Notes: a model not told the origin generated them from the letters alone. A DNA stretch of 64,000 bases from Ectobius pallidus (GCA_964059195.1 CAXKWD010000001.1:221410484-221474483); one strand, 5' to 3'. Counted from the first letter of the stretch, positions 45,601 to 56,640 are shown. Numbers and translations: made by a program.

Positions 45601-47279
45601 TAATTGTATTGCCTTTGCGGAATATTTTATTTCTCACTCTCATGTTACCATACAACCGTTTCGGGGATGAAATTGAAAGGTAATTCCATTTCACTTTCAT
45701 ACTTCCCTCCCCAAAAACCTGCGATATAATAGTATACATTTCATTTTCAATATTTAATCACAGCAATGAATTATATCAATAGTTTCTCCAATTTGTCCAA
45801 GTCCCATTTCATTTATTTCCAAACCTACCTGATACCAATGCCAACAATACACTGTTGTCATATGAACTGTGATTTGGATTTGATAATTCTGTGTAAAATG
45901 GGATTAAGTATTCTCAAGAACGTTTGATTTTTGGCATTTAAAATAAAAACTTTTAAAAATCCTTTCTTAGTGAGCACCTACATTATGAAACGAAGGTACT
46001 GTACTGTCAAAATTCCAAGTCTCTACCTATTATAGTTTAGGCTCTATGTTGATTCTCTGTCAGTCAGTCAGTCAGGACAATGCCTTTTATATATATATTC
46101 CCTACTCAGGAAGTTACTAATTCACTTACAATGTAATAGCCTATATTTTATGAAAACACAGAGTTAAATAAGGAAGAATGCTTCAACCATGTTGCCAAAA
46201 GTGAAAGATGAGGGCGTATAGGACAACAGCTTAGAAGGAAAATCTTACGGAAGTCTCAATTCCTGCACGCTAAACTTAGATTGTTGTTTACCGTAACTTG
46301 CCAGACTAAAATAGATATATATTCTGAACTATTAAAGATATACACACGAAATTTGGAACACATGTTCTCTAAGCTATTGGGGAACTTTTCTCTAAGACAT
46401 AATTTTGCTAATTGATTTCATTGTATAAATACTCATGCTTTTAAAAAGGGGAGTGAAAAAAAATCTTAAATTTTACAATTCTAGGAACAAATGCCGAAAT
46501 TACGATTTGGACAATTTATAGAGCGTGCTTTTGCAAGTAAAATGTAAAAAAAGTGTTTGATTTTATATTAGGAAATGGCTTGGGTATATCCATTTTAGAA
46601 AACCCTGTTTCGAGCCCTATGTTTTGAAAATGTGGGCCCCGAAATTGACTTTTTCATTTTTTGGTTAAGTTGCTACAGCTATGGCCTCTCTACACCGGTG
46701 TACAAAAAGATTTCACAACAAAAAGGGAAAAACACTTTGAAAAAGTGCAACCCTCACCATATGACGTAATTTACTGCAGTCGTTCGGAAATAAGTTAATG
46801 ATTGTGAAAATCAACGTATTTTATCTTTGACAGTATTTAATCCTGTTTCTGAATGGAGGAAAAAACCTTCCCCTCTATTAAGCATTCAACCCTCTAAAAA
46901 ACTAATTTTCCATGGAAATCGGTGGTCAGTGGACACGTTTGATGTGTAGATCTGAACATAGCAGGCCATGCAACGCTTTGATTCACATCTCCATGTCGTA
47001 TTTAATTACGAGCGTGCGAATACAAACAAATGACTGCTGTGTGTGAAATCAAATCAGCGTCATCAGCTTTATCAAGGCCTTCTCGTGTCTTTATAAAATA
47101 CACAATGCGCATAAGGTATTATATTACAGTAATTTATGTTATGCGGTTTGAAAAATAATATACGAACTTCGTCTGCGTATTAAAAACGGATCTATGTAAT
47201 CAAAGCCACCTACTTCAACGGGAGAAAGAGGCACATGTCCAGCTGAATTTATGTGGGTATTTTGCTAAGGCAGGAGGTC
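45601..47279. other. fz intron, unassigned
   Basis: AT-rich. No coding domain. CAGTCAGTCAGTCAGG at about 46061 is a small microsatellite. Confidence 0.4.
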
Positions 47280-47400
47280 TGGAACGGGGTGCACTCAGCC
47301 TTATGTGGATAACTGATTAGTTACTTCATAAAGAAATAGTTCCTCCGGTTATGGACATCGCCGTGGAAATGGGCTTGCTGACCACATGCCATTGCCATTT
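47280..47400 (+). repeat. SINE family B, body fragment
   Basis: GGGGTGCACTCAGCC through AGAAATAG and TCCGGTTATGGACATCGCCG to GCTGACCACATGCC matches the body of the SINE at 7025-7331. Head and tail are missing. Confidence 0.75.
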
Positions 47401-47996
47401 CCAGATTAATGTTTAATGGTCAATGTTTCCAGATATCAGAGCAAATGTGTTAAAAACATGTCTATTGGAAGTTGTTAACAACAAGGAGGAGGAAGAGGTA
47501 ATTGTGCTATTACTTGTTATTGTCCCTTCACATTTCAGTTACAGTAAAACCAAAATATTCGTGACTCTTTCGCAGAAAGAAATGTAAGTCGACAATTTAG
47601 TGCCCATAGTGCATAATTGTGTTCTTTTGCTTAATTTTTAACTGAAGTATGACATTAAATGACAAATATGACCAAGACCATGAAAGTGACGAAAATATGA
47701 CTTTATATGCAAAATAAGAAAATTCCGATTAAGATAACAGATGTGCAATTCATGTTTAATTTGTGTTGGCGGCGAGAATGGAGGTCAGGATAAAAATATG
47801 ACGTATAATAGTCATCCGAACCGTAGTTATAACTATTAAGATAATCTTTTATAGTAGTATGGTAAATTATAGTAGATTTTGTTCAGAAAATGTTCAGTAT
47901 TCCTCATAAATGTTCTTAAAAATACAACTAGTGAAAATTTATTTTTTATATTGACCTTTTGACATGTGTCATATATCGCTGCAAAATCCGGAACCT
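47401..47996. other. fz intron, unassigned
   Basis: No repeat or gene recognised. A purine-rich AACAAGGAGGAGGAAGAGG lies near 47478. Confidence 0.4.
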
Positions 47997-48008
47997 CTGA
48001 TGTCAGGG

Positions 48009-48221
48009 GGGTATGCCGTAGCGTAGTGGTTCAGGCGCTGCGCTACAAATCGGAAGGTCGCGGGTTCGATTCCCGATGAGGTCATTGAGATTTTTCAATT
48101 GGCCTAATCCTTCTGGTGGCATTATGTCCAAAATCTGGGAGCCTCAACCTTCTGGAACCCTCAACCTTCTGGAACCCTCTGGGCCTCCATGTCCTGTATG
48201 TGGATCACTTTACCTTTTTAC
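48009..48221 (+). mobile_element. tRNA-derived SINE, family F, copy 1
   Basis: The A-box region is GCCGTAGCGTAGTGGTTCAG and the B box is GGTTCGATTCC. The exact 12-bp CTGATGTCAGGG flanks it (47997-48008 and 48222-48233). The 3' end reads GGGCCTCCATGTCC then TGGATCACTTTACC. Confidence 0.9.
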
Positions 48222-48233
48222 CTGATGTCAGGG

Positions 48234-49265
48234 TTTTAAAATTACCGTAAGCAGTTACGGCTGTCCAAGAGCGTCTCCTGTGAGTCAACTGAAGGTATAA
48301 AAGTAAATGAATGAATTAGCCTGATTAATCCCATAAGGGCAAAGGCTTCCCGCGAATCGCGAAGGAATTTTTAAAAATTACGTCCATTTGTCGTTTTCTC
48401 TCCTGCACCAAGGGATTTTTTCATCTCTCATTAAAACAAATGAATTCGAAAAGAATGCTAGATGCTCCATTGTTTGAACCATATATACACACGCGTTCCA
48501 GTTTGAAATACAGCAGTTATAAATCTGTGTCTTTTCACTCCATAATCCGCATTCGCATTAGCTTATATTCGAATTTATAATAATTTAAATGAAGGCCATG
48601 ATTCATTGGTATCCATGGCAACTGATGCGGGTTTATAAATCGCAGGCCGTGACCTTCCATTAGCATTCGTTTTTATTTAGGAGAAAGTTGTTTACGTCAT
48701 TAGCGGTATGATTTATTGGCCATGGATAATCAGGCGATTAATATTTAATCCACATTTCCGACTGAACTTATTTTCTATATCTGACCAATTGAAATTCAAA
48801 ACGACAGATGTTTGTTATGAAAAAAAATCGTGTCGTTTGTAAAAGTTGTTTACAGCAAGGCTGTTGGCTATATTTGTATAGAGCCAGATGCCTGGTCACC
48901 ACAAAACTTTATTGTACTGTACTTACCAAGGTTACAGCATATATATATATTTTTCTCAATTAAATGCAGATGATTAAACTTAAATAACATAAATTTCTTA
49001 AGTTCGATGTGTAGAAGAGAATCAGCGAGGGGAAAATACTGTACGCCTGTGAATAGGCGCCAGTGACCATAGGCGTTTAAAGGTCTACCAGAGAGAAAAT
49101 AATTGTAATGATTACAGCTGCCTACTCCAAGGTTTACTGAATGATAAGCCTATCAAACTCATTCTCATAGGCCTACAAGACGATATTTTGTCATGCCAAT
49201 GATTGTACAAGTTTGAAAATAAGATTTCATACATTCATACGCAATTATGAAGGCAGAGAAGAATA
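48234..49265. other. fz intron, repeat-poor candidate regulatory island
   Basis: No repeats recognised. 48560-48780 is dense in homeodomain-type motifs (ATTTATTGG, GGATAATC, GATTAATATTTAATCC) and includes an X-box-like palindrome at 48609. Enhancer function is inference. Confidence 0.4.
48609..48622. promoter_or_regulatory. RFX X-box-like motif
   Basis: GTATCCATGGCAAC fits the RFX half-site palindrome RYYNYY(N1-3)RRNRRY. Confidence 0.45.
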
Positions 49266-49269
49266 ATGT

Positions 49270-49340
49270 TAAACATTGTAGATGACGCAGCGGTCTGGTG
49301 GTAGGCCTTGTCCCTTCAGGGATGTAGCGCCACGGAGTTT
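49270..49340 (+). repeat. SINE family B, tail fragment
   Basis: GATGACGCAGCGGTCTGG then TGGTAGGCCTTGTCCC to AGCGCCACGGAGTT matches the 3' end of the SINE at 7025-7331. Confidence 0.7.
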
Positions 49341-49384
49341 AGTTGTATTTGGAAGTAGTTATTAAATGCCAGATTGCATAATGG

Positions 49385-49470
49385 ACGGGTAAAATGTATA
49401 TCTGTATGCGCGATAACTCGAATACGCTTTATTATCAGATTTTCATGTAACTTAGTCCAGACAAAAGTGG
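49385..49470 (-). repeat. Repeat family R1, weak fragment
   Basis: GCGCGATAACTCGAATACGC then CAGATTTTCATG corresponds to part of the repeat at 35400. Confidence 0.5.
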
Positions 49471-50787
49471 TTACATTTTCCCACCTTTTCGTCTTCATTC
49501 ATAACCAGTAAGTTGTAGTAGCATTGAAATTGCGTAGCAGTTTTTAATCAATTACTCGGCAACCTTCAACAAAGTCCCTAGACATATCACGAAGTAAAAC
49601 TAACTGTATATGAATTTTTCATTTGAAAAAAAAAGAAAAACTATTTATGTCTTCATAGCATGTCGTTTATGATTTAAACCTAACAGTATTAAGTAAAATG
49701 TTGATTAACTATTTTTTTCCTACAAAAAGTCAACTCTATTTTTTGAAATAAGAAGAAACTTGTTTTGGTTTGGCGTGTATATGAGACATCAAATCTGAAT
49801 TTTGGTTTAAAAAAAAAAAAATGAACATTGCACCGCAAGGACCTTTTGCCACGAAAACCTAAAAAATCATAAATATTCTACTGTAATAAACTTACATCTC
49901 TGAAAATTTTAGATTTTTGTTGTAAACGTTTCCAGGTTCAGGTGAAAAAAAGAGAAGACAATCGTATGAAAAATCTAGAATTTCTAAATATCATAGGCCA
50001 GTCCCCTTAAGCCAAGAGCACAAATAGATCTAACACTGAACAGTTGATGTGAAAAATAAAACGAACCGGGGAAAGATACAGAATAATAGGCCGTACAAAT
50101 CTCAACAATTGTAGGAAGTAGAAGTCCTGTAGATCCTGTGTTGAGGATGTAAAACTATCTCATTAACCGGGCCTATGATGTGGTGACCATGGCATTACGT
50201 GAGATCAGCAGCAGGCTTAACTCCAATCAAACAAAACCTTCGTTAATTCACCTTAATCACAGACCAGAGCCGTTGTCTTGGAAACAAAGAAACAAAAGAC
50301 AGTATCGCTTCGACAAGCAAACAAAAAAGGATGCATTAGTAATAGATGGCCGTGCATTAATCTTTGAAAATGATCAGGAATCACAAAAACAGCTTTGTTG
50401 CCATGGAGAGCTCGGAACAAAAGACATTCGTATACGTCTGGCAACACTGTGCGCGCTATAAAATATGCAATGGCCGGACAGGTATATAACTTACACGCGG
50501 GCTGGTTTCCATAAAAATCAGATTTTTATCTTTCCATTTCGGCTTGGCCAGTATCTTGATGTGAAATACATAGCCTGTTTTATGGGCCAGATCTTCACGA
50601 GATGCGGTAAGACAACACGCTGAATCGAAACCAACTGCTCTTCTATAACGTGCATAAAATACTACTCTTCAGTTACAATCTTCTGAAATACAGCGGATAC
50701 TTTATAGGACAGCACCTTTCAGTATGCGCAGACGTAGGCCTACCAAAAATTGTATCTGACCAACCGTTTTAGGTAGTATTTAGAAGG
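49471..50787. other. fz intron, unassigned
   Basis: An X-box-like palindrome lies at 50272-50285. A 93-residue + frame (50180-50461) and its opposite-strand frame have no recognisable domain. Confidence 0.4.
50272..50285. promoter_or_regulatory. RFX X-box-like motif
   Basis: GTTGTCTTGGAAAC fits RYYNYY(N2)RRNRRY. Confidence 0.35.
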
Positions 50788-50803
50788 TTTACACTAACTT
50801 TTG

Positions 50804-51099
50804 GGGTACGCCGTAGCGTAGTGGTTGAGGCGCTGCGCTACAAACCCGAAAGTCGCGGGTTCAATCCACGATGAGGTCGTTGGAGTTTTTCAATTGCCCT
50901 AATCCTTCTGGGGGCACCATGGCCCTAGGGTCGACTCAGCCTCCAATAGAAATGAGTACCAGAAGCAATCCTGGGGGTAAAGGCGGCCGGTGCGTAAGAC
51001 TGACAACCTTCACGTGCCGAATATCTAAAATCTGGGAGCCTCAAACTCCTGGAACCCTATGGGCCTCCAAACCCTGTATATGGATCACTTTACTTTTTT
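50804..51099 (+). mobile_element. tRNA-derived SINE, family F, copy 2 (longer)
   Basis: GCCGTAGCGTAGTGGTTGAG and B box GGTTCAATCC. The exact 16-bp TTTACACTAACTTTTG flanks it (50788-50803 and 51100-51115). It is about 80 bp longer than copy 1, which lacks the segment GCACCATGGCCCTAGGGTCG onwards, before the shared tail GGGCCTCCA. Confidence 0.9.
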
Positions 51100-51281
51100 T
51101 TTACACTAACTTTTGACAGTTTTTATGCTGTGCCTCCTAAGGGAGTTGTCGTTCAACCCCTATTTTTTCACCCCTTGAGCTGATGGATGGTGTTATGATA
51201 AACCTTGAAAATGAATACAGTAGGGTTATATTTCATGTTAAAGGAGTTTTAGTGATTTTTCAGTACCTCCCCTCTATATAC

Positions 51282-51319
51282 AGGTAAAATATTTCGATGT
51301 TATTCATTAACACCCTGTA
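51282..51319 (+). repeat. Solo end of the 41008-51551-type MITE family
   Basis: ACAGGTAAAATATTTCGATG then TTATTCATTAACACCCTGTA matches the right end of the MITE at 41008-41551, followed by a (TA)n run. No left partner was found. Confidence 0.65.
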
Positions 51320-51463
51320 TATATATATATATAAACACATGACATGACATGGATGATATCAAGGGAAAAGTTATAAATAGTTAAATAATGAAGCAGAAAA
51401 TAGAAAGAGCTAGAGAATGGAATTCCATCATGGGGGTATAGACTTGCTGTAAAGCAGAAATAC

Positions 51464-51465
<2 letters not shown>

Positions 51466-51509
<44 letters not shown>

Positions 51510-51640
51510 TGCAAAAATCCGTCATCCTTAGCACCTGTAACCTGACCAGAGCATTCCTGTCATCACATTAGAATTTGAATGGACTTGTCTCTTGGGACCG
51601 TCCACTAAAAAATCCAGCTAAAGCTGTGAATAATAACAAC

Positions 51641-51667
<27 letters not shown>
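51466..51667. repeat. Two (AAT)n microsatellites
   Basis: (AAT)n at about 51466-51507 and about 51630-51667, separated by unique sequence. Confidence 0.9.
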
Positions 51668-51671
<4 letters not shown>

Positions 51672-52294
51672 TATTTCCAAAAGAGGTTGGCAAAATATCA
51701 GAGTTTTGGTTTTCACATAGGCCATAAACCCTTCATGCATTCAACCCATCCAGTGTTAACTAGATCTGCCTTTCACGTAAATTATAGATTTTATATGAAA
51801 CTTCATTAAAGGAAACCGGTAGCAATGTATCTGGACATAAACAAATCCAGTTCATAAACTTAAAATGTAAACTTATACAACTCTGATCACTTCGTGTTTA
51901 CATCTGCACTAAACAAAGACGTCAGAATACGTTTTAATTACGTTTCTCGTGTTACCATGACAACAGCTGTGTTCCATAAACAACATTCAGGTGTTTTCCC
52001 AAATAATTGGATGTATCTTGCGGTTGGATTTTTGCGTCAGCTGTGCCCGCGTTGTGTACTTATTGACTTGTAAGGTTTTATAGTGTATGGTATAGGGGTT
52101 CGTGTAATCATCCCTTATGCCGGATGTGGTTTATAGGTATGATGTAGACATTTCAGCAGAAGTAATCATTTTCAGGTTGTTTGATCAAGATTAAATATAG
52201 ACCTACCCAAGATAGATTTATTATCGCTACAGTCCTTTTTTATTTCGTAGATTTATACAAGAATCAGGTTTCTAAGAAGCAAAGAGACAAAAAC
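51668..52294. other. fz intron, repeat-poor candidate regulatory island
   Basis: Mixed-composition text with an X-box-like palindrome at 51951, an adjoining CAGCTG E-box and an ATAATTGG motif. No repeat recognised. Confidence 0.4.
51951..51964. promoter_or_regulatory. RFX X-box-like motif next to an E-box
   Basis: GTTACCATGACAAC fits RYYNYY(N2)RRNRRY very well and overlaps the start of ACAGCTGT. Confidence 0.5.
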
Positions 52295-52375
52295 CGAGTA
52301 GGTTGGCTGAGCCGATGACAACACAGACTCACAATCGAGAGGTCCTTGGATCGAATTACGTGGTCGGTTCATCTA
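52295..52375 (+). repeat. tRNA-like fragment
   Basis: GTTGGCTGAGCCGATGAC then CTTGGATCGAATTACG resembles an A box and a decayed B box. Only one copy was seen. Confidence 0.35.
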
Positions 52376-52449
52376 AGGTTTTTGTTTATTATTTTATTTG
52401 TATTAAAACTAAGTTATTTTATTTTTGTAAATGCCAATGAATTGATATT

Positions 52450-52790
52450 AGAACACTCCGAGGTGGTAACGTCTTGGACTCGCATTCGGGAGGTCCCAGA
52501 TTCAAATCCCGTGCCCGGACAATTTTACATGGGTTTTTCCATGGTTTCCCCAGTCGTAAAGGCAAATGCCGAATTGGATAGTCACATACCATGAATCATC
52601 CCCACCATTTCATCTTGTATTATATCCATTTAAATTAATATCAGTTGAAATTTACTCCTTAAAAATACACCGACAATAGAGACAATTGACAAACAATAGT
52701 TCCATGGCCTACTCTACTGTACAGACACACATCCCGAACTCCTGATATGGCCTCACAGCTAAAAGGAGTATAAATACAGCTGAATTAAAA
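52450..52790 (+). mobile_element. tRNA-derived SINE, family D, copy 2
   Basis: The A-box region is CCGAGGTGGTAACGTCTTGG and the B box is GATTCAAATCC. The body matches the complement of 31375-31700. The 3' end reads CACAGCTAAAAGGAG. Confidence 0.8.
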
Positions 52791-53505
52791 CAAAAAGCGC
52801 GAAGAAAGGGCGCTTTAGAAAAGATGGATTCAATTATATAAGGGGGAATTATTATATTTTAATTATAAGTAAGAAACTATGATTGGTTCGTATATGATTT
52901 AAAATTCGCAATTTCTTGATGAAAAAATGCATGATATTTCAGTTGGTAAACCTGTGACAATTCATAGCATTGAGCCGTATCAGCTGATGATGGAGCAAAG
53001 AAGGATTGAAGTCAAAGCCCTCTGACATTTTCATTGCTCCATTGTTTCCAACTTAATGATCTCTCATTCAGCATTTTCTTAACCACGGCCTCCTGTCATA
53101 AATAAGTTACCAATAGCAATCAGGATAACATAAATATGTAGGAGTTTCCACTGTTTTAATGCGGCATAACCTCATTACGTATTCACAAAGCTCGCCGCCA
53201 TTGCGGGGCAATTTACAGCAGGACGGACGTCATGTGTGAGGAGTCTTTAGGGCGTTGGTGTCCCGATACTCATTTCTGCTGTGTGTGTGTGCTAATAGCG
53301 AAACGAAATGGCCACAGGAAGCCGGGATGAATGTCGAAAGCCTCTGCTAATAATACCGTGTGTAATTATTTCAGGCTAATGCGCATTAGGATCTACTGAA
53401 CATTAATTTTTATACTCTTCTAGATTACAATGTTGTAATGAGCTAAACTGATGTGCGGTTTACCCGAAACGAACCGCTTTTATTTTGCTGTGGAATCTAC
53501 GAGGC
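52791..53505. other. fz intron, unassigned
   Basis: 53160-53400 is GC-richer with no recognised repeat. No gene. Confidence 0.4.
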
Positions 53506-53870
53506 GTGTTTTTAGAGTAAGTACCGATAATAGTATTAATAAAAAAAAAGTGTGCATGGAACGCCACGCGACAGAAGTGAAACTTGTTTTAATTTTTTTT
53601 ATTTTTCAATTTTGGAGAATTACATTTTTCAATTTTGGATTGTTGGACATTTTAATATCGGGTTTTTGGACTTTTTAATTTTTGATCTTTTAATTTTAAT
53701 TAATTTTGGGTTTTTTATTTTGGATATTTTTAATTTTTTAATTTTCTATTTTTAATGTTGGATTTTTTAATTATTTGATTTTTTAAATTTTGGATATTTG
53801 GATTTTTTAATTTTTAAATTTTTGATATTTGGATTTTTTAATTTTGGATCTTTGAATATATATCCAAATA
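53506..53870 (+). repeat. mariner-like end joined to a TTTTGGAT minisatellite
   Basis: TACGAGGCGTGTTTTTAGAG at 53508 looks like a mariner 5' end (compare ACGCGCCTCGTA at 63769). It is followed by ACGCCACGCGACAGAAGTG and then about 290 bp of degenerate TTTTTAATTTTGGAT units. The latter two parts recur inverted at 14725-14935. Confidence 0.55.
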
Positions 53871-53925
53871 TTTGATTGTCATCCATTACCTTACATCTTA
53901 CATAGTCACCGCCGTTATTCAGGCA

Positions 53926-54440
53926 CTTAGGGTGCTTAGGAAAATATTTGGGCCTAAGAGAGATGAAAATGGGGACTGGAGAAAACTGCATAACGACGAG
54001 CTTCATAACCTGTACTCGTCACCGGATATAATAGGGGTAATTAAATCATGGAGTATGAAATGGGGGAGGAAAGACATATCTCACTTGTCAGAAGTATTGA
54101 CTGGAAGACCCGAAGGGAAAAGACCACCTGTAAGACCTAGGCATCAATGTAGCTTAAAAAGAAATCAAAGGTGGAAATTAGCTACGAAAATCACAAAAAA
54201 AAATCAGAGGAGGATGAAAGGTGGGAGGAAAGACATATCTCAAAAGTATTGACTGGGAGACCCGAAGGGAAAAGACCACTTGGAAGACCTAGACGTAGGT
54301 GGGAGAACAACAATAGGATAGATTTAAGGGAAGTAGGATTTGAGAGAGATGATTGGATGGAGTTAGCATAGAATAGGGTTGAATGGCGGGCTCAGGTAAG
54401 CGCGGCAATGAACCTTCGGGTTCCATAAAATAGATTCCTT
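53926..54440 (+). pseudogene. Non-LTR retrotransposon 3' coding end, internally duplicated
   Basis: Reads VLRKIFGPKRDENGDWRK, LHNDELHNLYSSPDIIG, then EVLTGRPEGKRP and, in another frame, GRPEGKRPLGRPRRRWE, LREVGFERDDWMELA, the C-terminal end of an endonuclease/reverse-transcriptase ORF. The segment from GGAGGAAAGACATATCTCA through GAAGACCCGAAGGGAAAAG occurs twice (about 54065-54140 and 54222-54295), so a repair duplication or slippage extended it. Frame breaks make it non-functional. Confidence 0.85.
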
Positions 54441-54751
54441 TAGCTTGCTGAGGAATTGTCTATTGACATTGAGTCATTAAGTAAGTGCATGCTTTAATGC
54501 AATCATGGCATTTGTAAATATTTTGATATGAGGATATATTAGGCTTGCGAGATTTCTGAAATGTTCAACCGGGACACCGGAATGCTCCCCAGCGTCGCGG
54601 GTATTCAAGGGTACATACCCTTGGCTGGTTTTTATAGGGTAGTTTATTCTCAGTGCTATGAATAAATGGTTACTGATTAGAAACCTAAACCAGGGGTAGT
54701 AATAAATTACATAAGCATATAAATTTAAACATTTTATTTCTAACATGTTAA

Positions 54752-55303
54752 TACAGAGTGTCCCAATAAAATGTAGGCTATACACTATTTAAACGACTAA
54801 CTTATAGCACTGACAATTACCGGTACAAGTTTCAAAAATCAAAATAATGTGAACAAATGTAGAAACCAGCCAATTATCGAAAGTGTTCAAATTGTTGGCC
54901 ATTGTGGTCCATGCACAGCTGATAACGCTGACTGATTGAATCCAAAACGTTCCTAATCATTTAAATTGGTATTTCGGCACATTCTCTTTCAATGGCTGCT
55001 CTCAACTAATTGATTGTAGCTGGTTTTGTGGTGGTTCTTATGGACATTCTTAACAGTTCCTTCTTCCTCAAACTTATCTCACAATCGAGTAATTGTGAGT
55101 GTCGTTGAAACTCCATTCTAAACCGTCTTTGCACTTCACCGATGTTCTCAGTCTTCCAGTAGCACTTTAGAACGAATTTTCTTTCCTCAAAGTTTATTCT
55201 GACTCCAGCCATTATTTTAAGCAGTCACAACTCAAAAAAGAACAAAGAGTGTGGTTGTTATGAACTGTCAAAGAGTGTATACATTTTATTGGGACAATCT
55301 GTA
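54752..55303 (-). mobile_element. IS630/Tc1-like deletion derivative
   Basis: TACAGAGTGTCCCAATAAAA faces a right end whose complement reads TACAGATTGTCCCAATAAAA, with TA at the ends. It keeps only the first and last parts of a transposase on the minus strand, so it is an internally deleted copy. Confidence 0.8.
54880..55212 (-). pseudogene. DUF4817-type transposase, deleted
   Basis: The minus strand reads MAGVRINFEERKFVLKCYW, KTENIGEVQRRFRMEFQ, the HTH (DUF4817-like) start of an insect IS630-type transposase. After a frame break it continues LRAAIERECAEIPI and RNVLDSISQRYQLCMDHNG, the C-terminal end of the same kind of protein. The DDE core between them is missing. Confidence 0.75.
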
Positions 55304-55559
55304 TTTAAAAGTTACTAAAGTAAGAAGAAACACTTTGAACAATATTTACATGTACTTTTCATTGGCTAGGACTGTTTTAGACTATTTTGGTCATCTAGAA
55401 AATCAAATTTAATGAAAACCGGGACGTCTGGCAAGCCTAGATATAAGTAATAACATTACGATATGTGGCTTACAACAACAAAGGTTGTACAGTAGAATGG
55501 GATGCGCCCTGTTGTTGGACAGGTGAGGTTGTTAAAGCGTGTTTTTTATGTCTGACGTG

Positions 55560-55880
55560 AACAAGATTCAAAGATGGAGGGTGCAGGCTACAACACAATG
55601 GAAGCGGACCTGATCATAAGGAGTCTAGTTGGGAGAGATGAAAAGCCAGGCCGTTCATCGGAGGGGCGGACCCTGGAAGGAGCTCGTGGGTTGCCGGCCG
55701 GCCGTCTCAACCGGATGACCTTGCTACGTCGTCGTCGTGGAGTAATCCTTTTATTTTATTTTCCAAACGAGATGAAGGAACGACCTGGAGTTAACTCGCT
55801 GGGCGTAGCACTGAATTGGGTTGCAAGGCGGGAGAAAAAGGAAAAGAAAAAAAACCCTCTTGCAAGTGCAACGGTGGATA
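55560..55880. other. GC-rich patch of unknown nature
   Basis: CpG-rich sequence around GGCCGTTCATCGGAGGGGCG and GTTGCCGGCCGGCCGTCTC in an AT-rich intron. The open + frame of 103 residues has no domain. It could be an undefined SINE or retroelement piece. Confidence 0.35.
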
Positions 55881-56284
55881 CGTAGACTATGTGTTGAAAT
55901 ATAGATTGCATGTTTGCTGGCAAATTCATTAACTTCGCCGTATTAGTGACTACCAACCAGCTCTTAGCGAACTTCATTTGTTTTGGTTGCCAGGTGATGA
56001 ACTGGGCCTGTTTCATATAAATTTTACACTCATATTACTTCATTAGCAAATACATAGTAGGCCTAGTATTAGTTCATATTATTAGACTTCTGTCTCTTAA
56101 CCCTTGCAGAGCTGAAGATTAAAAATTAACAGCAAAATAACTAAAGCATTATATTTATTAACACTTGCACGCGAATCATTCATAATAATAAAATGAAAAA
56201 CTAAATCATAGGACCAAAATTTCAGGATAATAAGATATTATACATCAAGAATGAAACCCTTTAGCCTACAAGAAAATTTAAAAT

Positions 56285-56640
56285 CTTTCAGATACTATGC
56301 GAAAAAGGAGGATAAATTTCTATGGTCAACTTCTCAGAATGGACTCTGATAAATTAACCAAACAAATCTTTGACTTCTTCCGCAGAACAAAACCTAACTG
56401 GTTTAAAGAAACTGAAAAAGACATAGTCGAGTTAAAAATTACAGAAAATTTACTAAAACTCCATCGAACGGCTAAAATAATAACTAAAGACGAAAATACA
56501 AGGTTCCAAGACAGGTCGACACTGAAATCCAAACCTATTGTCTCGGAAGAAGAGAGGAAAAGATCAGAAAGAATGAAGAAATATTGGGCACTTAGGAAGG
56601 AAGAACACACAAAGAAATGACTGGTTCACCCAAAGAGGGT
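56285..56640 (+). pseudogene. Non-LTR retrotransposon 3' coding fragment
   Basis: Reads RKRRINFYGQLLRMDSDKL, TKQIFDFFRR, WFKETEKDIVELKIT, like the region after the reverse transcriptase of insect elements (RRL.FYGHL.RMD..RLT..I). It ends after KYWALRKEEHTKK, then an AAGAAAGAAAGAAAC tail. It is truncated at the 5' end. Confidence 0.7.

Larger units (their letters stand above)
54540..55440. mobile_element. hAT-like element carrying an IS630-type insertion
   Basis: TAGGCTTGCGAGATTTCTG faces a right end whose complement reads TAGGCTTGCCAGACGTCC. Both ends are flanked by GATATA-type sequence, so the 8-bp duplication is imperfect. The 54752-55303 element sits inside. Confidence 0.6.

Noticed and set aside
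50180..50461. A 93-codon + frame as a gene
   Set aside because: No recognisable domain, an equally open opposite frame, and no splice or expression signal.
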